A DNA stretch of 64,000 nucleotides from Emticicia oligotrophica DSM 17448 (GCF_000263195.1 NC_018748.1:3844001-3908000); one strand, 5' to 3'; positions 1 through 9,121 are shown, numbered from the stretch's first letter. The notes: a model not told the origin generated them from the letters alone. A program made the numbers and translations.

Positions 1-462
1 TTCAAGTTGAAGTCACTTGATGGAAAAGAAACCATTGATTTTGCTAAATACAAAGGGAAAAAGATTGTTGTACTTAATACAGCTTCTGAATGTGGATATA
101 CCCCACAATATGCTGATTGGCAAAAGTTTCACGAAAAATACGGTGATAAAATTGTAGTTTTAGGAGTTCCAGCCAATAATTTTGGAGGACAAGAACCAGG
201 TTCAAACAAGGAAATTGCTACTTTTTGTCAGAAAAACTACGGTGTAACTTTTCAAATGCTTGAAAAAATTAGTGTAGTTGGCAATGACCAGCACCCCTTG
301 TATCAGTGGTTAAGCAAAAAAGACATGAATGGCTGGAATGATAAGGCACCAACTTGGAATTTCTGCAAATATGTAATAAATGAAAAAGGGGAGGTTGCAA
401 ATTTCTTTGCTTCTGGTGTAAAACCCGATTCCCCTGAATTTAAAAAAGCAGTAGGACTTTAA
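1..462 (+). CDS. Glutathione peroxidase family protein (5' partial)
   Basis: Thiol peroxidase that reduces hydrogen or organic peroxides, usually with thioredoxin as donor in bacteria. The reading frame is open to the first base, so the true start lies before the window; a TTG at 7 is not a credible start. The frame opens with the GPx N-terminal core (LDGKE, then YKGKK). The catalytic segment NTASECGYTPQY has cysteine at codon 91-93 in place of selenocysteine. The other family markers are NFGGQEPG and the WNFCKY motif near the C-terminus. Length of what is visible fits the roughly 160-aa family. No signal peptide can be judged because the N-terminus is missing. menA follows 63 bp downstream on the same strand. 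Confidence 0.9.
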   Translation, partial: FKLKSLDGKETIDFAKYKGKKIVVLNTASECGYTPQYADWQKFHEKYGDKIVVLGVPANNFGGQEPGSNKEIATFCQKNYGVTFQMLEKISVVGNDQHPLYQWLSKKDMNGWNDKAPTWNFCKYVINEKGEVANFFASGVKPDSPEFKKAVGL

Positions 463-525
463 TTTAAAATTAAAAGAGTGCGTGTTTACATTCACTCTTT
501 TTTTCTCTTTAATAACTATATAATC

Positions 526-1407
526 ATGAAGCATTGGCTTTCAGCAGCTCGCCCACGCACACTTCCTTTGGCATTGGCGAGTATTTTTATGGGTGGTTTT
601 TTGGCAGCATCAGTTGGTAAGTTCGATTGGTTAATCTTTACCTTATGTTGCCTTACAACTATTGCCCTACAAGTTTTATCAAACTTTGCCAATGATTACG
701 GTGATACACAAAATGGTGCTGATTTAGCGGGTAGGGTGGGGCCTGAACGTGCTGTTCAGTCGGGTGCAATTACACCGAAACAAATGCTCAATGGTATAAT
801 TTTTATGGTCGTATTATGTTTGGTTTTGGGTATTTCTTTATTGTATTTTGCATTTAAGGATGCTTCAAAAAACGACTTTTTGGGCTTTTTGGGGCTCGGT
901 TTAATTTCAATGCTGGCAGCATATACATATACAGCAGGTAAAAAACCTTATGGCTATGCGGGGTTAGGAGATGTTTCAGTGTTTATTTTCTTTGGTTTAG
1001 TAGGTGTATTAGGTAGTAATTATCTTTTCACGAAGTCATTTTCTTGGCTAAATGTTTTGCCTGCCTTCTCTTGTGGTTTGTTTGCTACGGGTGTTTTAAA
1101 TATCAATAACATTCGTGATATTGAATCTGATACTCGTGCGGGGAAAAAGACAATACCGGCTCGATTAGGTAAGCCTAAAGCGATTATTTATCATTGGTTT
1201 TTATTGAGCTTTGGTATGATTAGTATGCTGATTTTTAGCTATTTGCAAGCAGCTAGTAACTATTATTATATCATTTGTTTTCCTTTATTTTTTATCAATG
1301 GTATAAAGGTTTCTCGTTTGCCAAATCCCGACCCAATGCTTAAACAAATGGCTCTTTCTACCTTAGTTTTTGTGCTTTCATTTGGGCTTTCGCAAATTTT
1401 ATTTTAA
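526..1407 (+). CDS. menA: 1,4-dihydroxy-2-naphthoate polyprenyltransferase
   Basis: UbiA-superfamily membrane enzyme that attaches the polyprenyl tail to 1,4-dihydroxy-2-naphthoate in menaquinone synthesis. The N-terminus has the MenA-type AARPRTLPLALAS start, then the prenyl-diphosphate/Mg site NDYGDTQNGAD (N-D-x3-D), and the second Asp-rich motif NNIRDIESDTRAGK. About eight hydrophobic segments are visible. The frame stays open 16 codons further upstream, but the ATG at 526 gives the canonical MenA start and 293 aa, the usual length. It ends in a terminator shared with the convergent OmpA-like gene. It supplies the quinone used by the complex I genes at 30-32 kb, although the rest of the men pathway is not here. 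Confidence 0.92.
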   Translation: MKHWLSAARPRTLPLALASIFMGGFLAASVGKFDWLIFTLCCLTTIALQVLSNFANDYGDTQNGADLAGRVGPERAVQSGAITPKQMLNGIIFMVVLCLVLGISLLYFAFKDASKNDFLGFLGLGLISMLAAYTYTAGKKPYGYAGLGDVSVFIFFGLVGVLGSNYLFTKSFSWLNVLPAFSCGLFATGVLNINNIRDIESDTRAGKKTIPARLGKPKAIIYHWFLLSFGMISMLIFSYLQAASNYYYIICFPLFFINGIKVSRLPNPDPMLKQMALSTLVFVLSFGLSQILF

Positions 1408-1440
1408 TCACTAATAAATTTTAGTTTCTTACTACAATAA

Positions 1441-1474
1441 AAAAGTTTCTGTGATTGGTTTCACAGAAACTTTT
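1441..1474. terminator. Bidirectional terminator, menA / OmpA-like
   Basis: A perfect 14-bp inverted repeat (1441-1454 with 1461-1474, 6-nt loop) has A/T runs at both ends. It sits between two convergent genes, so it can end transcription from both sides. Confidence 0.85.
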
Positions 1475-1490
1475 CGTACAGTCTAGCTTT

Positions 1491-2099
1491 TTATTTTACA
1501 ACTGTTCCTTTAGCAGCTTCTTGTGAAGCTAAAAACTTTTTCTCATTAGCATTTATTTTCACCACGACTCTTCTATTTCTACGTCTGCCTTCTGGGGTGC
1601 TATTACTTTCAACGGGTCTTGTAGCTCCATAACCCGCAATCGCAATTCGGTCTGCATTTACATTATGTGCTTTAAAATACAAAGCAACCGTTTTGGCTCT
1701 TAATTCTGAAAGCTTCTTATTATTCAACTGATTTCCACTACTATCGGCATGCCCTTCTATAAAAATTTCTGTGTATGGATATTGGCTCAACACACTTGAA
1801 ATATCGTCGAGGACACCTTTGGCATCGACAGTTAATTTTTCGGAACTAGATTCAAAATAAAAATCTGGCTGGAATGTAATATTAATGCCATCCGCAGTTC
1901 TGACAATCTCTGCCTTTTGATTCGATGCACCAATTAAATCGGTAGCTAACAAATCCAGCATTTTGCCAATCTTTGCTGCCGCTTCAGCGGCTGCGGGGTC
2001 TTTTTTACTTTTATTATTGGTAGTTTTTTTTGAAGAGTTACAAGCAACAAGTAGAGATAAAATAATGACCGTACTTGCGATTAAACGCATGATTTTCAT
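1491..2099 (-). CDS. OmpA family lipoprotein
   Basis: Cell-envelope protein that binds peptidoglycan through its C-terminal OmpA domain. The N-terminus is a lipoprotein signal (hydrophobic stretch ending LLVAC, lipid Cys20) followed by a Lys/Ser/Asn-rich linker. The OmpA domain spans roughly residues 75-190, with the peptidoglycan-binding signature FIEGHADSSG, then LSELRAKTVALYF, and GYGATRP followed by RRRNRRVVV. The 202-aa length and the order lipobox, short linker, OmpA domain resemble Pal/YiaD-type proteins. No Tol genes are adjacent, so I do not call it pal. A terminator lies 17 bp beyond its stop. Confidence 0.88.
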   Translation of the reverse strand: MKIMRLIASTVIILSLLVACNSSKKTTNNKSKKDPAAAEAAAKIGKMLDLLATDLIGASNQKAEIVRTADGINITFQPDFYFESSSEKLTVDAKGVLDDISSVLSQYPYTEIFIEGHADSSGNQLNNKKLSELRAKTVALYFKAHNVNADRIAIAGYGATRPVESNSTPEGRRRNRRVVVKINANEKKFLASQEAAKGTVVK

Positions 2100-2259
2100 A
2101 GAATTTGGATTTATTGTGCAACGTAAGTCTAATTATTTTTACTCAAAAATAATTGATTATGTAAAAATCTAAAAAAATGTAAAAACAACAAGCTATTTAA
2201 GTGTAAAATTATTAAACGGTATTGTTTGTCATATTTTTAAAATCTTTTGATAAAAACTA

Positions 2260-2289
2260 TTGAGTAAATAGGCATAAAATTTATCTTTG
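2260..2289 (+). promoter_or_regulatory. Bacteroidota-type promoter for the TPR gene
   Basis: TTG at 2260-2262, 19 nt, then TATCTTTG at 2282-2289. This matches the Bacteroidota consensus (TTTG-N19-TAnnTTTG) recognised by the primary sigma factor. The predicted transcription start near 2296 leaves an 80-nt leader before the ATG at 2378. Confidence 0.6.
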
Positions 2290-2377
2290 CTAAATTAAAA
2301 CTGTTGTAATAAATCACAAATAAGATATTCACGTTAAATAATGTTTATACTTAATTGAAACTTACCTAAAAATTTAT

Positions 2378-3724
2378 ATGAAAAGACTACTGTTCCCATT
2401 ATTAACCATTTGTTTTGCTGTTTGTATTACAAAAGTTAATGCTCAGCAAACGGCATCAGAATATTTTGAAATTGGAGTAAATAAAAGTAAAGCAGGTGAT
2501 TATATTGGTGCATCACAAGCCTATAGTACGGCGATTGCAATGAATCCTGAAAATGCGGCTAGTTATTACAACCGTGGTTTGGCGAAGCAGCAATTAAAAG
2601 ACCATCGTGGAGCAATCTTAGATTTTGACCGTACGATTGACCTTGACCCTAAAAATGCTTTAGCATATCTTTATAGAGGAAAAAGCAAAAGTGAACAAGA
2701 TGACCACCGTTCGGCACTTCAAGATTATAACCGTACCATTGAACTAAATCCTGAAGATGCAATGGCTTATCTTTACCGTGGAATGACAAGGGCCAAGTTA
2801 TTGGATTATCGTCGTGCCATCCAAGACTTTACGAAGGTTGTTGAATTGAATCCTGAAGATGATAAGATGTATCAGGCCTTTTTCTCTAGAGGGGCATGTA
2901 AATCTCGATTAGAAGATTATCAAGGAAGTATCACCGACTTCACAAAGGCGATTGATATGAATCCGAAGCGTTCTCAATCTTTTGCAAGCAGAGGTTTTAG
3001 CCGTTTAAAAATCAATGACTTTGCTGGTTCAATTAAAGATTTTGATGAAGCAGTTAAATTGAACCCAGAAGACAGTGAATCTTATTTTAATCGTGGATTT
3101 GCCAAAACTAAAATTGAAGATTTCCGAGGAGCAATGAATGATTATGATAAAGCCATTCAGCTTGACCCTAAAAATGTACGTGCATTTTACGGAAGAGGCT
3201 TCTGTAATAGTAAACTTGGAAATCAAAAAGATGCTACTTCCGATTTAACGAAAGCGATTGAAGTAGATAACATGAGCATTGACTCAAAAGTATACTATAC
3301 AGGAAGAATTACTAAAAAAACTTTAGACGAACTTCGAAGTGTAGTACAAGAAAAAAGTAGAATTAATGAATTTTCAGAAGACCGCTCAGAGGCTTATTAT
3401 AGCAGAGGTATTTCTAAATTCAAATCAGGTGATGGTAAAGGAGCGATTTTAGACTTAAATAAGTCTATCGAATTAAACCCTACTTACGCTGAAGCGTATT
3501 TTTCACGTGGTTTGGTGCGGTCATCTATGGGACTTCAAAAAGAAGCTTTACAGGATTGTTCAAATGCCATAAAATTGAACCCTAAATACGCCGAGGCATA
3601 TTATGTAAGAGGTATAATCAAACATGCTTTGGGCGATGAAAACGCTGGTTGTTATGACCTTAGCCGTGCGGGTGAGTTGGGATATTCTGCCGCTTATAAT
3701 GTTATTCGTGAATATTGTAACTAA
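2378..3724 (+). CDS. Secreted tetratricopeptide repeat protein
   Basis: Scaffold protein of unknown specific role. A signal peptide (residues 1-22, ending VNAQ) is followed by about eleven TPR units of 34 residues carrying the repeating consensus YYNRGxAK...A..DFxxAIxLNP. A short insertion near residues 305-330 (TKKTLDELRSVVQEKSR) separates the first eight units from the last three. TPR arrays mediate protein-protein contacts. The export signal places this one in the periplasm or at the outer membrane. The gene stands alone with its own promoter and terminator. No catalytic domain is visible, so no finer function can be given. Confidence 0.85.
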   Translation: MKRLLFPLLTICFAVCITKVNAQQTASEYFEIGVNKSKAGDYIGASQAYSTAIAMNPENAASYYNRGLAKQQLKDHRGAILDFDRTIDLDPKNALAYLYRGKSKSEQDDHRSALQDYNRTIELNPEDAMAYLYRGMTRAKLLDYRRAIQDFTKVVELNPEDDKMYQAFFSRGACKSRLEDYQGSITDFTKAIDMNPKRSQSFASRGFSRLKINDFAGSIKDFDEAVKLNPEDSESYFNRGFAKTKIEDFRGAMNDYDKAIQLDPKNVRAFYGRGFCNSKLGNQKDATSDLTKAIEVDNMSIDSKVYYTGRITKKTLDELRSVVQEKSRINEFSEDRSEAYYSRGISKFKSGDGKGAILDLNKSIELNPTYAEAYFSRGLVRSSMGLQKEALQDCSNAIKLNPKYAEAYYVRGIIKHALGDENAGCYDLSRAGELGYSAAYNVIREYCN

Positions 3725-3744
3725 TCATAGAAAATTAAAAGCAT

Positions 3745-3778
3745 AAAAAAACTCCATCTCTGAAGATGGAGTTTTTTT
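3745..3778. terminator. Terminator between TPR gene and ddl-like gene
   Basis: A 15-bp perfect stem (3745-3759 with 3764-3778, loop CTGA) with seven A/T at each base. It lies between convergent genes and can act on both strands. Confidence 0.88.
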
Positions 3779-3792
3779 ATGCTTGATAGTAA

Positions 3793-5562
3793 TTATAATT
3801 CAACTAATGTATCTGAATCACACTGGAAAATAAATTGTACACTTTCAGCAAGTTCAGTTTCAGAAAGCTTTTTTACTTGTGTATCAAAGCTACCTGCATA
3901 TTTATTAGTAATTTTTTCGGCTTTTCTTATTATTTCTGCAATAAATGGGTGTTTAGATTTACCAATATTTTGTCCAAAATCTTGAATATCAGCCTTAAAC
4001 ATTAAGTTTACAGGAATTTTATACATTTGGCCATTTCGAGCCGCACATACACATACTGGTTCATAAGCTACTGAAGAAGCGTATTCTCCTAATTTTCTTT
4101 GAGCAGTTTTGTATTCTTCGTCAGTTTCACCAAAAATAATAGCTACTTTCTTTCTATGAGCACTTACTCTTCCTTCAATCAGACTATCAATTTTTTCTAA
4201 AAGATTTCTCAGAGCAACTGTATTTTTACCACTTCTGATACGCTCACGGATAGACTGTCTTACGAAATAAGTAATTGATTGTGTCACGGTAAGACCGATT
4301 TCTGCCATTTGCTTGAAAATAAGCGAGGCTGGCGACATACCGGGTAAGGTATTTGGGTCGTGTAGTAATACACGGCTATCGGGAGTTAAGAAACCATCAA
4401 TACGAGTTACCACGCTAAATCCTAAATTATTGAAAGCTTTAAGCAAATTATCGTGAATTTTGTTTAGGTTTTCTATACTCGTTTCTACTGGAATACGCTT
4501 TTTTGTGACGTTTGACTTATATTTAGATTTGAAATCAAAAGTTTGAATTTCACCGTAAATCTCGGTAGGAGGTAAGGCTAAAGCTGTTCCGTCGTCATGT
4601 TGAATTACACCGCACGAAAACTCTTGTCCTACCACAAATTCTTCAATCATTACGTGGTCTTCAGCATTTGCTGAAATGGCAGTTACTGAATCTAAAGTAA
4701 ATAGAAGTGCATCTAATTCTTCCATCAATTCAGCGGGGTGATGTAGAATTTTTCCGTTGACATAAAGTGGAAAGCCAATACCTTCGTCTAGGTTCGAGGT
4801 TTTTTCCATTAAATGCCTTTTCTGGCGGTCAGTCATTTTTTCCCATTCTCGTTTCAAGAAAGTTGTTTCGAAGAAACATTGTTGAATGGCTTTCGTAAAT
4901 TCTTCTAAACTTCTCTTTCTAACAATTGCCACCCCAATAGATGAACCCTGGTGAGGAGCTTTGACCACGAATGGAAAACCTATATTATTAATTAAATCTG
5001 TAAACAATTTCGAGCGGTCTGCCACTTGCCATTCATCACGAGTAAAAGTAACCATTTTCTTTTTTTGGCCTGTTACAAGTGAAAGTAGCTTATTTTGCAT
5101 GGGTTTGTCAATACCCACCGCAGAACCCATTAAACCAGGGCCCATGTATGGAATTCCATACCATTCTAATAATCCTTGTATAGCACCATCTTCTGCTTGA
5201 GGACCATGCATAATGACAAATGCAAAATCCATTAAATTAGAGAAATCTGTCGGCTGAACTTGCTTACCAACTTTATAAATGAGTTTATATAGTTGTGTTT
5301 CGTTGAGTTCTCCTAATGACTCTATATATACTCTAAAGCCTCGGTTCAGATTTTTAGATGGAAAGAAATCTCTTATTGAATCTTCATATAGTAGCTCAGG
5401 ATTAATTTGGATGAAATGCCCCAAGCTATCAACAAAAATAGGAACAGGTTCGAAAATAGCTTTGTCAATATGTTCAAAAGCTGTCTTTCCCCCTAAATAA
5501 GAAATTTCTCTTTCTCGTGCTTGTCCGCCGAAAAAAACACCGACTCTGATTTTGTTTGTCAT
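3793..5562 (-). CDS. D-alanine--D-alanine ligase-like ATP-grasp protein with C-terminal extension
   Basis: ATP-grasp enzyme resembling Ddl, which makes the D-Ala-D-Ala dipeptide of peptidoglycan. Seen from the N-terminus: the Ddl fingerprint VGVFFGGQAREREIS, then MHGPQAEDGAIQGLLEWYGIPY, the ATP-grasp lysine in FVVKAPHQGSSIGV, EEFVVGQEFSCGV, and the metal-binding end RIDGF...HDPNTLPGMSP. Ddl normally has E-x-N at the last site; here it is D-P-N. The protein is 589 aa against about 300-370 for Ddl, with an insertion after the lysine strand and a C-terminal tail of about 140 aa that begins KKVAIIFGETDEEY, reminiscent of the N-terminal fold. The frame is open 21 codons upstream, but ATG 5562 gives the family start. 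It may be the cell's Ddl or a paralogue. Confidence 0.78.
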   Translation of the reverse strand: MTNKIRVGVFFGGQAREREISYLGGKTAFEHIDKAIFEPVPIFVDSLGHFIQINPELLYEDSIRDFFPSKNLNRGFRVYIESLGELNETQLYKLIYKVGKQVQPTDFSNLMDFAFVIMHGPQAEDGAIQGLLEWYGIPYMGPGLMGSAVGIDKPMQNKLLSLVTGQKKKMVTFTRDEWQVADRSKLFTDLINNIGFPFVVKAPHQGSSIGVAIVRKRSLEEFTKAIQQCFFETTFLKREWEKMTDRQKRHLMEKTSNLDEGIGFPLYVNGKILHHPAELMEELDALLFTLDSVTAISANAEDHVMIEEFVVGQEFSCGVIQHDDGTALALPPTEIYGEIQTFDFKSKYKSNVTKKRIPVETSIENLNKIHDNLLKAFNNLGFSVVTRIDGFLTPDSRVLLHDPNTLPGMSPASLIFKQMAEIGLTVTQSITYFVRQSIRERIRSGKNTVALRNLLEKIDSLIEGRVSAHRKKVAIIFGETDEEYKTAQRKLGEYASSVAYEPVCVCAARNGQMYKIPVNLMFKADIQDFGQNIGKSKHPFIAEIIRKAEKITNKYAGSFDTQVKKLSETELAESVQFIFQCDSDTLVEL

Positions 5563-5672
5563 TATTAAGTTTTGTTCACAGTTTGGCTCTGCCAGTAGAG
5601 TTCCATTCAGGAAATAACATGGCATAAATGAAAAATACTTTCGTAATTAGTTCTGTTTGCAAGTTAATAAAA

Positions 5673-5698
5673 AAGCCACTTGTAAAAACAAGTGGCTT
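5673..5698 (-). terminator. Terminator after nifU-like gene
   Basis: An 11-bp stem (5673-5683 with 5688-5698, loop of four A) is followed on the minus strand by a T-rich run. It separates the Mrp/NifU transcript from the downstream ddl-like gene. Confidence 0.75.
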
Positions 5699-5738
5699 AG
5701 ATTTTTAAACGTAATTTCTATAAAAAATCCAATTTATT

Positions 5739-5987
5739 TCAAAAAGCTGGAGTTAGATTAAGAGCTTCAACTTTCTTTATTTCAGGTACTGCTTTCAAAA
5801 TAGCTTCTTCTAAGCCTGCTTTAAAAGTCATAGAAGACATTGGACATGTGCCACAAGCACCTAATAATTCGATTTTAGCTGTTAAATCTTCGGTTACTTC
5901 TACAACTCTCACATTGCCTCCATCAGTTTGTAGATATGGTCTTACGCTATTCAGTGCGTTCTCTACTTTTTCTAATAAATTTTCCAT
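5739..5987 (-). CDS. NifU C-terminal domain Fe-S scaffold protein
   Basis: Small Fe-S cluster carrier of the Nfu/NifU C-terminal type (82 aa, the whole domain and nothing else). It has the RPYLQTDGGNVRVVEV start of the domain and the cluster-binding CxxC, GACGTCPMS, with Cys45 and Cys48. It assembles or hands over [4Fe-4S] clusters in the cytoplasm. It lies 136 bp downstream of the Mrp ATPase gene on the same strand; the two are both Fe-S carriers, which supports a shared role in cluster delivery. Confidence 0.92.
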   Translation of the reverse strand: MENLLEKVENALNSVRPYLQTDGGNVRVVEVTEDLTAKIELLGACGTCPMSSMTFKAGLEEAILKAVPEIKKVEALNLTPAF

Positions 5988-6123
5988 CTAAGCTTATTTT
6001 CAGCAAATATATCCTTGTAAAAGTAATAAAAAATAGCAGGAATTAAAAGAAAGAAATAATTTGGTTAAAAACTTTCTTTAACTACAAGCATTCAAATAAA
6101 ATAAGTTCAAAAATAATAAAGGT

Positions 6124-7227
6124 TTATCTTACCTCAACTCGGGCTGTTTTTTGACCAGAAGCATTTCGAATTGCCACTTGACGAGCTAATTCTTCAGCAG
6201 CATCTCTGAAGGCCTGACTAACAATTGGTTCGTCATCCATCATCACTGGGCGGCCATTATCACCACCCTCTCTAATACTTTGTACAATCGGGATTTGCCC
6301 TAATAGTGGCACTTGGAGTTTTTCCGCCATATTTTTTCCCCCATCTTTACCAAAAAGATAATATTTGTTATTGGGTAATTCAGCAGGAGTAAAGTAAGCC
6401 ATATTTTCAACGATACCTAAAATCGGCACATTGATTTGCTGCTGACGAAACATTGAAACACCTTTGGTAACGTCGGCTAAAGCTACTTTTTGTGGGGTTG
6501 TGACAACGACAGCTCCTGTAAGTGGAACCGTTTGAACAAGGGTAAGATGAATATCACCAGTGCCCGGAGGAAGGTCAATTAACAAATAGTCCAAATCGCC
6601 CCAATCAACATCACCAAAAAATTGTCGTAGTGCCTGACTAGCCATTGGCCCACGCCAAACAACTGCACTTTCGGGCGGTGTTAGGAAACCAATAGAAATC
6701 ATTTTAATGCCATATTGTAAGATTGGGTTAATCATGTTTTTACCATCTTTTTGTGTAATCAATGGTTGTACATCTTCAGCACCAAACATAATCGGAATTG
6801 AAGGCCCAGAAATATCAGCATCAATAATACCAACTTTAGCACCCGATTTTTTTAACGCCATTGCCAAATTTACTGTAACAGTAGATTTTCCTACTCCACC
6901 TTTACCTGAGGATACAGCAATGATATTTTTTACACTTGATAATACAGGTGCATTATTTCTGATAGAGGTTACGTCGGCTGTCATATTAACTGTAACCTGA
7001 ACATCAGGGTTTAGGTGTTTATGTATAGCATCAACGCAATTTTTCTTGATAAGTTCTTTGAGCGGACATGCTGGGGTTGTTAGAACAACCGTGAATGTTA
7101 CTTGATTTACTCCTACCTCAATATCTTTAATCATATTGAGCGTAACTAGGTCTTTCTTTAAATCAGGCTCCTCAACTGTACTGAGGGCTTGTAGCACTTT
7201 TTCTTTAGTGATGGTTAGTTCTCCCAT
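6124..7227 (-). CDS. Mrp/NBP35 family iron-sulfur carrier ATPase
   Basis: P-loop ATPase that carries Fe-S clusters to apo-proteins (ApbC/Mrp family). Residues 1-90 form a MIP18/DUF59 domain. The deviant Walker A SSGKGGVGKST follows at 106-116, then DADISGPSIP and the DLPPGTGDIHLTL signature. Many Mrp proteins have a CxxC pair after VENM; here the segment reads VENMAYFTPAELP with no cysteines, as I recall for other Bacteroidota members. Length 367 aa is normal for the DUF59 fusion form. It is the middle gene of a probable operon: DUF2071 gene, this gene (32 bp gap), then the NifU-like gene. Confidence 0.92.
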   Translation of the reverse strand: MGELTITKEKVLQALSTVEEPDLKKDLVTLNMIKDIEVGVNQVTFTVVLTTPACPLKELIKKNCVDAIHKHLNPDVQVTVNMTADVTSIRNNAPVLSSVKNIIAVSSGKGGVGKSTVTVNLAMALKKSGAKVGIIDADISGPSIPIMFGAEDVQPLITQKDGKNMINPILQYGIKMISIGFLTPPESAVVWRGPMASQALRQFFGDVDWGDLDYLLIDLPPGTGDIHLTLVQTVPLTGAVVVTTPQKVALADVTKGVSMFRQQQINVPILGIVENMAYFTPAELPNNKYYLFGKDGGKNMAEKLQVPLLGQIPIVQSIREGGDNGRPVMMDDEPIVSQAFRDAAEELARQVAIRNASGQKTARVEVR

Positions 7228-7259
7228 TTTTGTATTGTTGTACGGGGTAATGTACGGGT

Positions 7260-7979
7260 CTAAGTAATTATTTTTCCTTTCAGGACTGCCACTTCTGAGC
7301 CTTGAGCATGAAGTACTGAAATTGGCTGCTTATCTTTTAAAAAAGCGAATTCTTTACCATAAAGTTCCTCAAAATTACACAAGATTTGGTACTTATTCAC
7401 TCTATGTACCAACCAACGTGGGTGTTGTACTTGATATTCATTGGTTTTTTGTGTAGAATAAGCCGCATAACCCCAATAATGTTCTGTGATAAATTCTTCT
7501 TCGCTTCCTAAACTTATGGTTTGTGGAGTTAAATCTGACCAAACTTGTAAACTATTCCAACCAGAACGCGACTTCCACTCGTATTGTGCAGATATTTCAT
7601 GATTATCTGTTATAATCTTATGATTGCAAGGGTGGGTTGCGTAATTCTCCCTGTAAAGTGAATTGGCAATCAAAGTAATCATAGCTTTTGGTACGATTTC
7701 TTTCACAAAAACAACTCCTCTTTTCCATTCACCGTTATCGTTGTAGCGTACATAAAAGCGTAGGTTCACTTCTTCAAAGTTAGTATGAAAGGGGAATTTA
7801 ATACCTAGCACCTGCGTATCGAAAAACTGAAAGCCCACTAAACTTACATAGCACCGACCATTCCAAAAATCGAGTTCGGTTTTGTAGGGGAGGTGTTTCT
7901 TTAGAATTTCTGGCGAAACTTCATAATTGGCCATTACTAAGTTTTGCCACTTTGCTTTTAAAAAGGTGTTACCAAACAT
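7260..7979 (-). CDS. DUF2071 family protein (YqjF-like)
   Basis: Cytoplasmic protein of unknown biochemical function. Recognised by the DUF2071 pattern: LKAKWQNLVMANYEVSPEILKKHLP at the start, LDFWNGRCYVSLVGFQF, and LRFYVRYNDNGEWKRGVVFVKEIVP. The frame extends 14 codons upstream to 8021, but that stretch runs into the terminator hairpin of the preceding gene, so I choose ATG 7979 (239 aa). It lies 32 bp upstream of mrp and probably shares its transcript. Nothing in the sequence points to a substrate. Confidence 0.82.
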   Translation of the reverse strand: MFGNTFLKAKWQNLVMANYEVSPEILKKHLPYKTELDFWNGRCYVSLVGFQFFDTQVLGIKFPFHTNFEEVNLRFYVRYNDNGEWKRGVVFVKEIVPKAMITLIANSLYRENYATHPCNHKIITDNHEISAQYEWKSRSGWNSLQVWSDLTPQTISLGSEEEFITEHYWGYAAYSTQKTNEYQVQHPRWLVHRVNKYQILCNFEELYGKEFAFLKDKQPISVLHAQGSEVAVLKGKIIT

Positions 7980-8005
7980 TTTGAATAGGCTTTTAAACAA
8001 AAAAA

Positions 8006-8040
8006 CTATAAAACGATGCAATTGTTACATCGTTTTACAG
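8006..8040 (-). terminator. Terminator after GSCFA gene
   Basis: Arms 8006-8018 and 8028-8040 pair over 13 bp; the only non-Watson-Crick pair is a G-U on the minus-strand RNA. A T-rich run follows on that strand. It ends the GSCFA transcript and excludes the upstream start of the DUF2071 frame. Confidence 0.8.
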
Positions 8041-8056
8041 TTTTTTGTTGAGTTTT

Positions 8057-9037
8057 TTATGCCGCCACTAATTGCGAACGTACTAACTCAATTTCGCTGG
8101 TAACATCAATTTTATTACTCAAAATTGTTAGTTTTTCTAGCAAATCGTTGAGAAACCTTTGATGAGCAGGCGTATCAACTTGAATAGGACGATGATTAAG
8201 CGACATTTTTACTTTATTCCACTCTTTTAGGAAAATATTTAAGTCTTCGGTAAAGTAAGTATTTGCAAATTTCTCAAAAATATATTGCTCTGCTTGCTCA
8301 TTCGGATGAATCATATCTGCCTTGTAGAAACGATAATCACGAAGGTCATCCATCATGATTTCATAACTAGGAAAATAATGTACATCGCTAAAATCTTGCT
8401 CCAAATGATAGCACGCAGTACGGAGAATACTCTTACTTACGGAGTTGAGTTGGAGTGTTTCACGCGTATGGCGTACTGGGCTCACGGTCAACAAGATTTT
8501 TATCTTATTGTTTTGCATTTTCAAAGTTTCATACATCGGACGGAATTTCATGATAATGTCCTTTACATTGAGTAGTTCTTTTTTGAAGTGCGAAGCAGGT
8601 GTTTTATGGCAATTTGATACAATTTGACTGTTTTCCTTGAGCTGATAAACAATTGATGTGCCAAGCGTAATGACTAAAAAGTTTGCTTTACGAAGAAACT
8701 GATTTACGTTTCTGTGCGTAAGGTTTAACTCTTTTTCAAGCTCTTCTTTCGAATGGGCATAAAACTTCGAATGAAAATCATAATGTTGCCATATTCCATT
8801 ATTTTCAAGCATAAGATGCTTAAAAATGGGTTGATTTTGCAAACTATGACTAATTAGCTTGAATATCGAAGCGGGGTTAAATACAGTGCCATAAGGATTA
8901 CAAAGGCATTGTAGTTTATTGTCAGTTAACTGACTACCTATGACCTCGGAAAAACACGAACCAACGGTCATGATTTTTGAGTCAGTGCTGATTTTGAAGC
9001 GAGCGGGTGCCACTTCAATTTCAGTACGAAAATCCAT
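8057..9037 (-). CDS. GSCFA domain-containing protein
   Basis: SGNH-hydrolase-like protein named for its GSCFA motif, here GSCFSE at residues 26-31, followed by NPYGTVFNP. Further family features are LGTSIVYQL, the VSPVRHTRE segment that carries a conserved His, and DMIHPNEQAEQYIFEKF near the C-terminus, like the Asp-His block of SGNH enzymes. No signal peptide is seen, so it is probably cytoplasmic. The substrate is unknown. Length 326 aa is typical. It has its own promoter and terminator. Confidence 0.87.
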   Translation of the reverse strand: MDFRTEIEVAPARFKISTDSKIMTVGSCFSEVIGSQLTDNKLQCLCNPYGTVFNPASIFKLISHSLQNQPIFKHLMLENNGIWQHYDFHSKFYAHSKEELEKELNLTHRNVNQFLRKANFLVITLGTSIVYQLKENSQIVSNCHKTPASHFKKELLNVKDIIMKFRPMYETLKMQNNKIKILLTVSPVRHTRETLQLNSVSKSILRTACYHLEQDFSDVHYFPSYEIMMDDLRDYRFYKADMIHPNEQAEQYIFEKFANTYFTEDLNIFLKEWNKVKMSLNHRPIQVDTPAHQRFLNDLLEKLTILSNKIDVTSEIELVRSQLVAA

Positions 9038-9090
9038 TTTATTTATTTTAGGGGTTAGTTATAGTAAATTGACTGATAATCAATTACTTG

Positions 9091-9121
9091 CGAAGGTAAA
9101 TTTATATTAGAACACTTGCAA
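9091..9121 (-). promoter_or_regulatory. Bacteroidota-type promoter for GSCFA gene
   Basis: On the minus strand: TTG (9119-9121), 20 nt, TACCTTCG (9091-9098), one base off TAnnTTTG. The predicted start is about 47 nt before the ATG at 9037. Confidence 0.5.
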
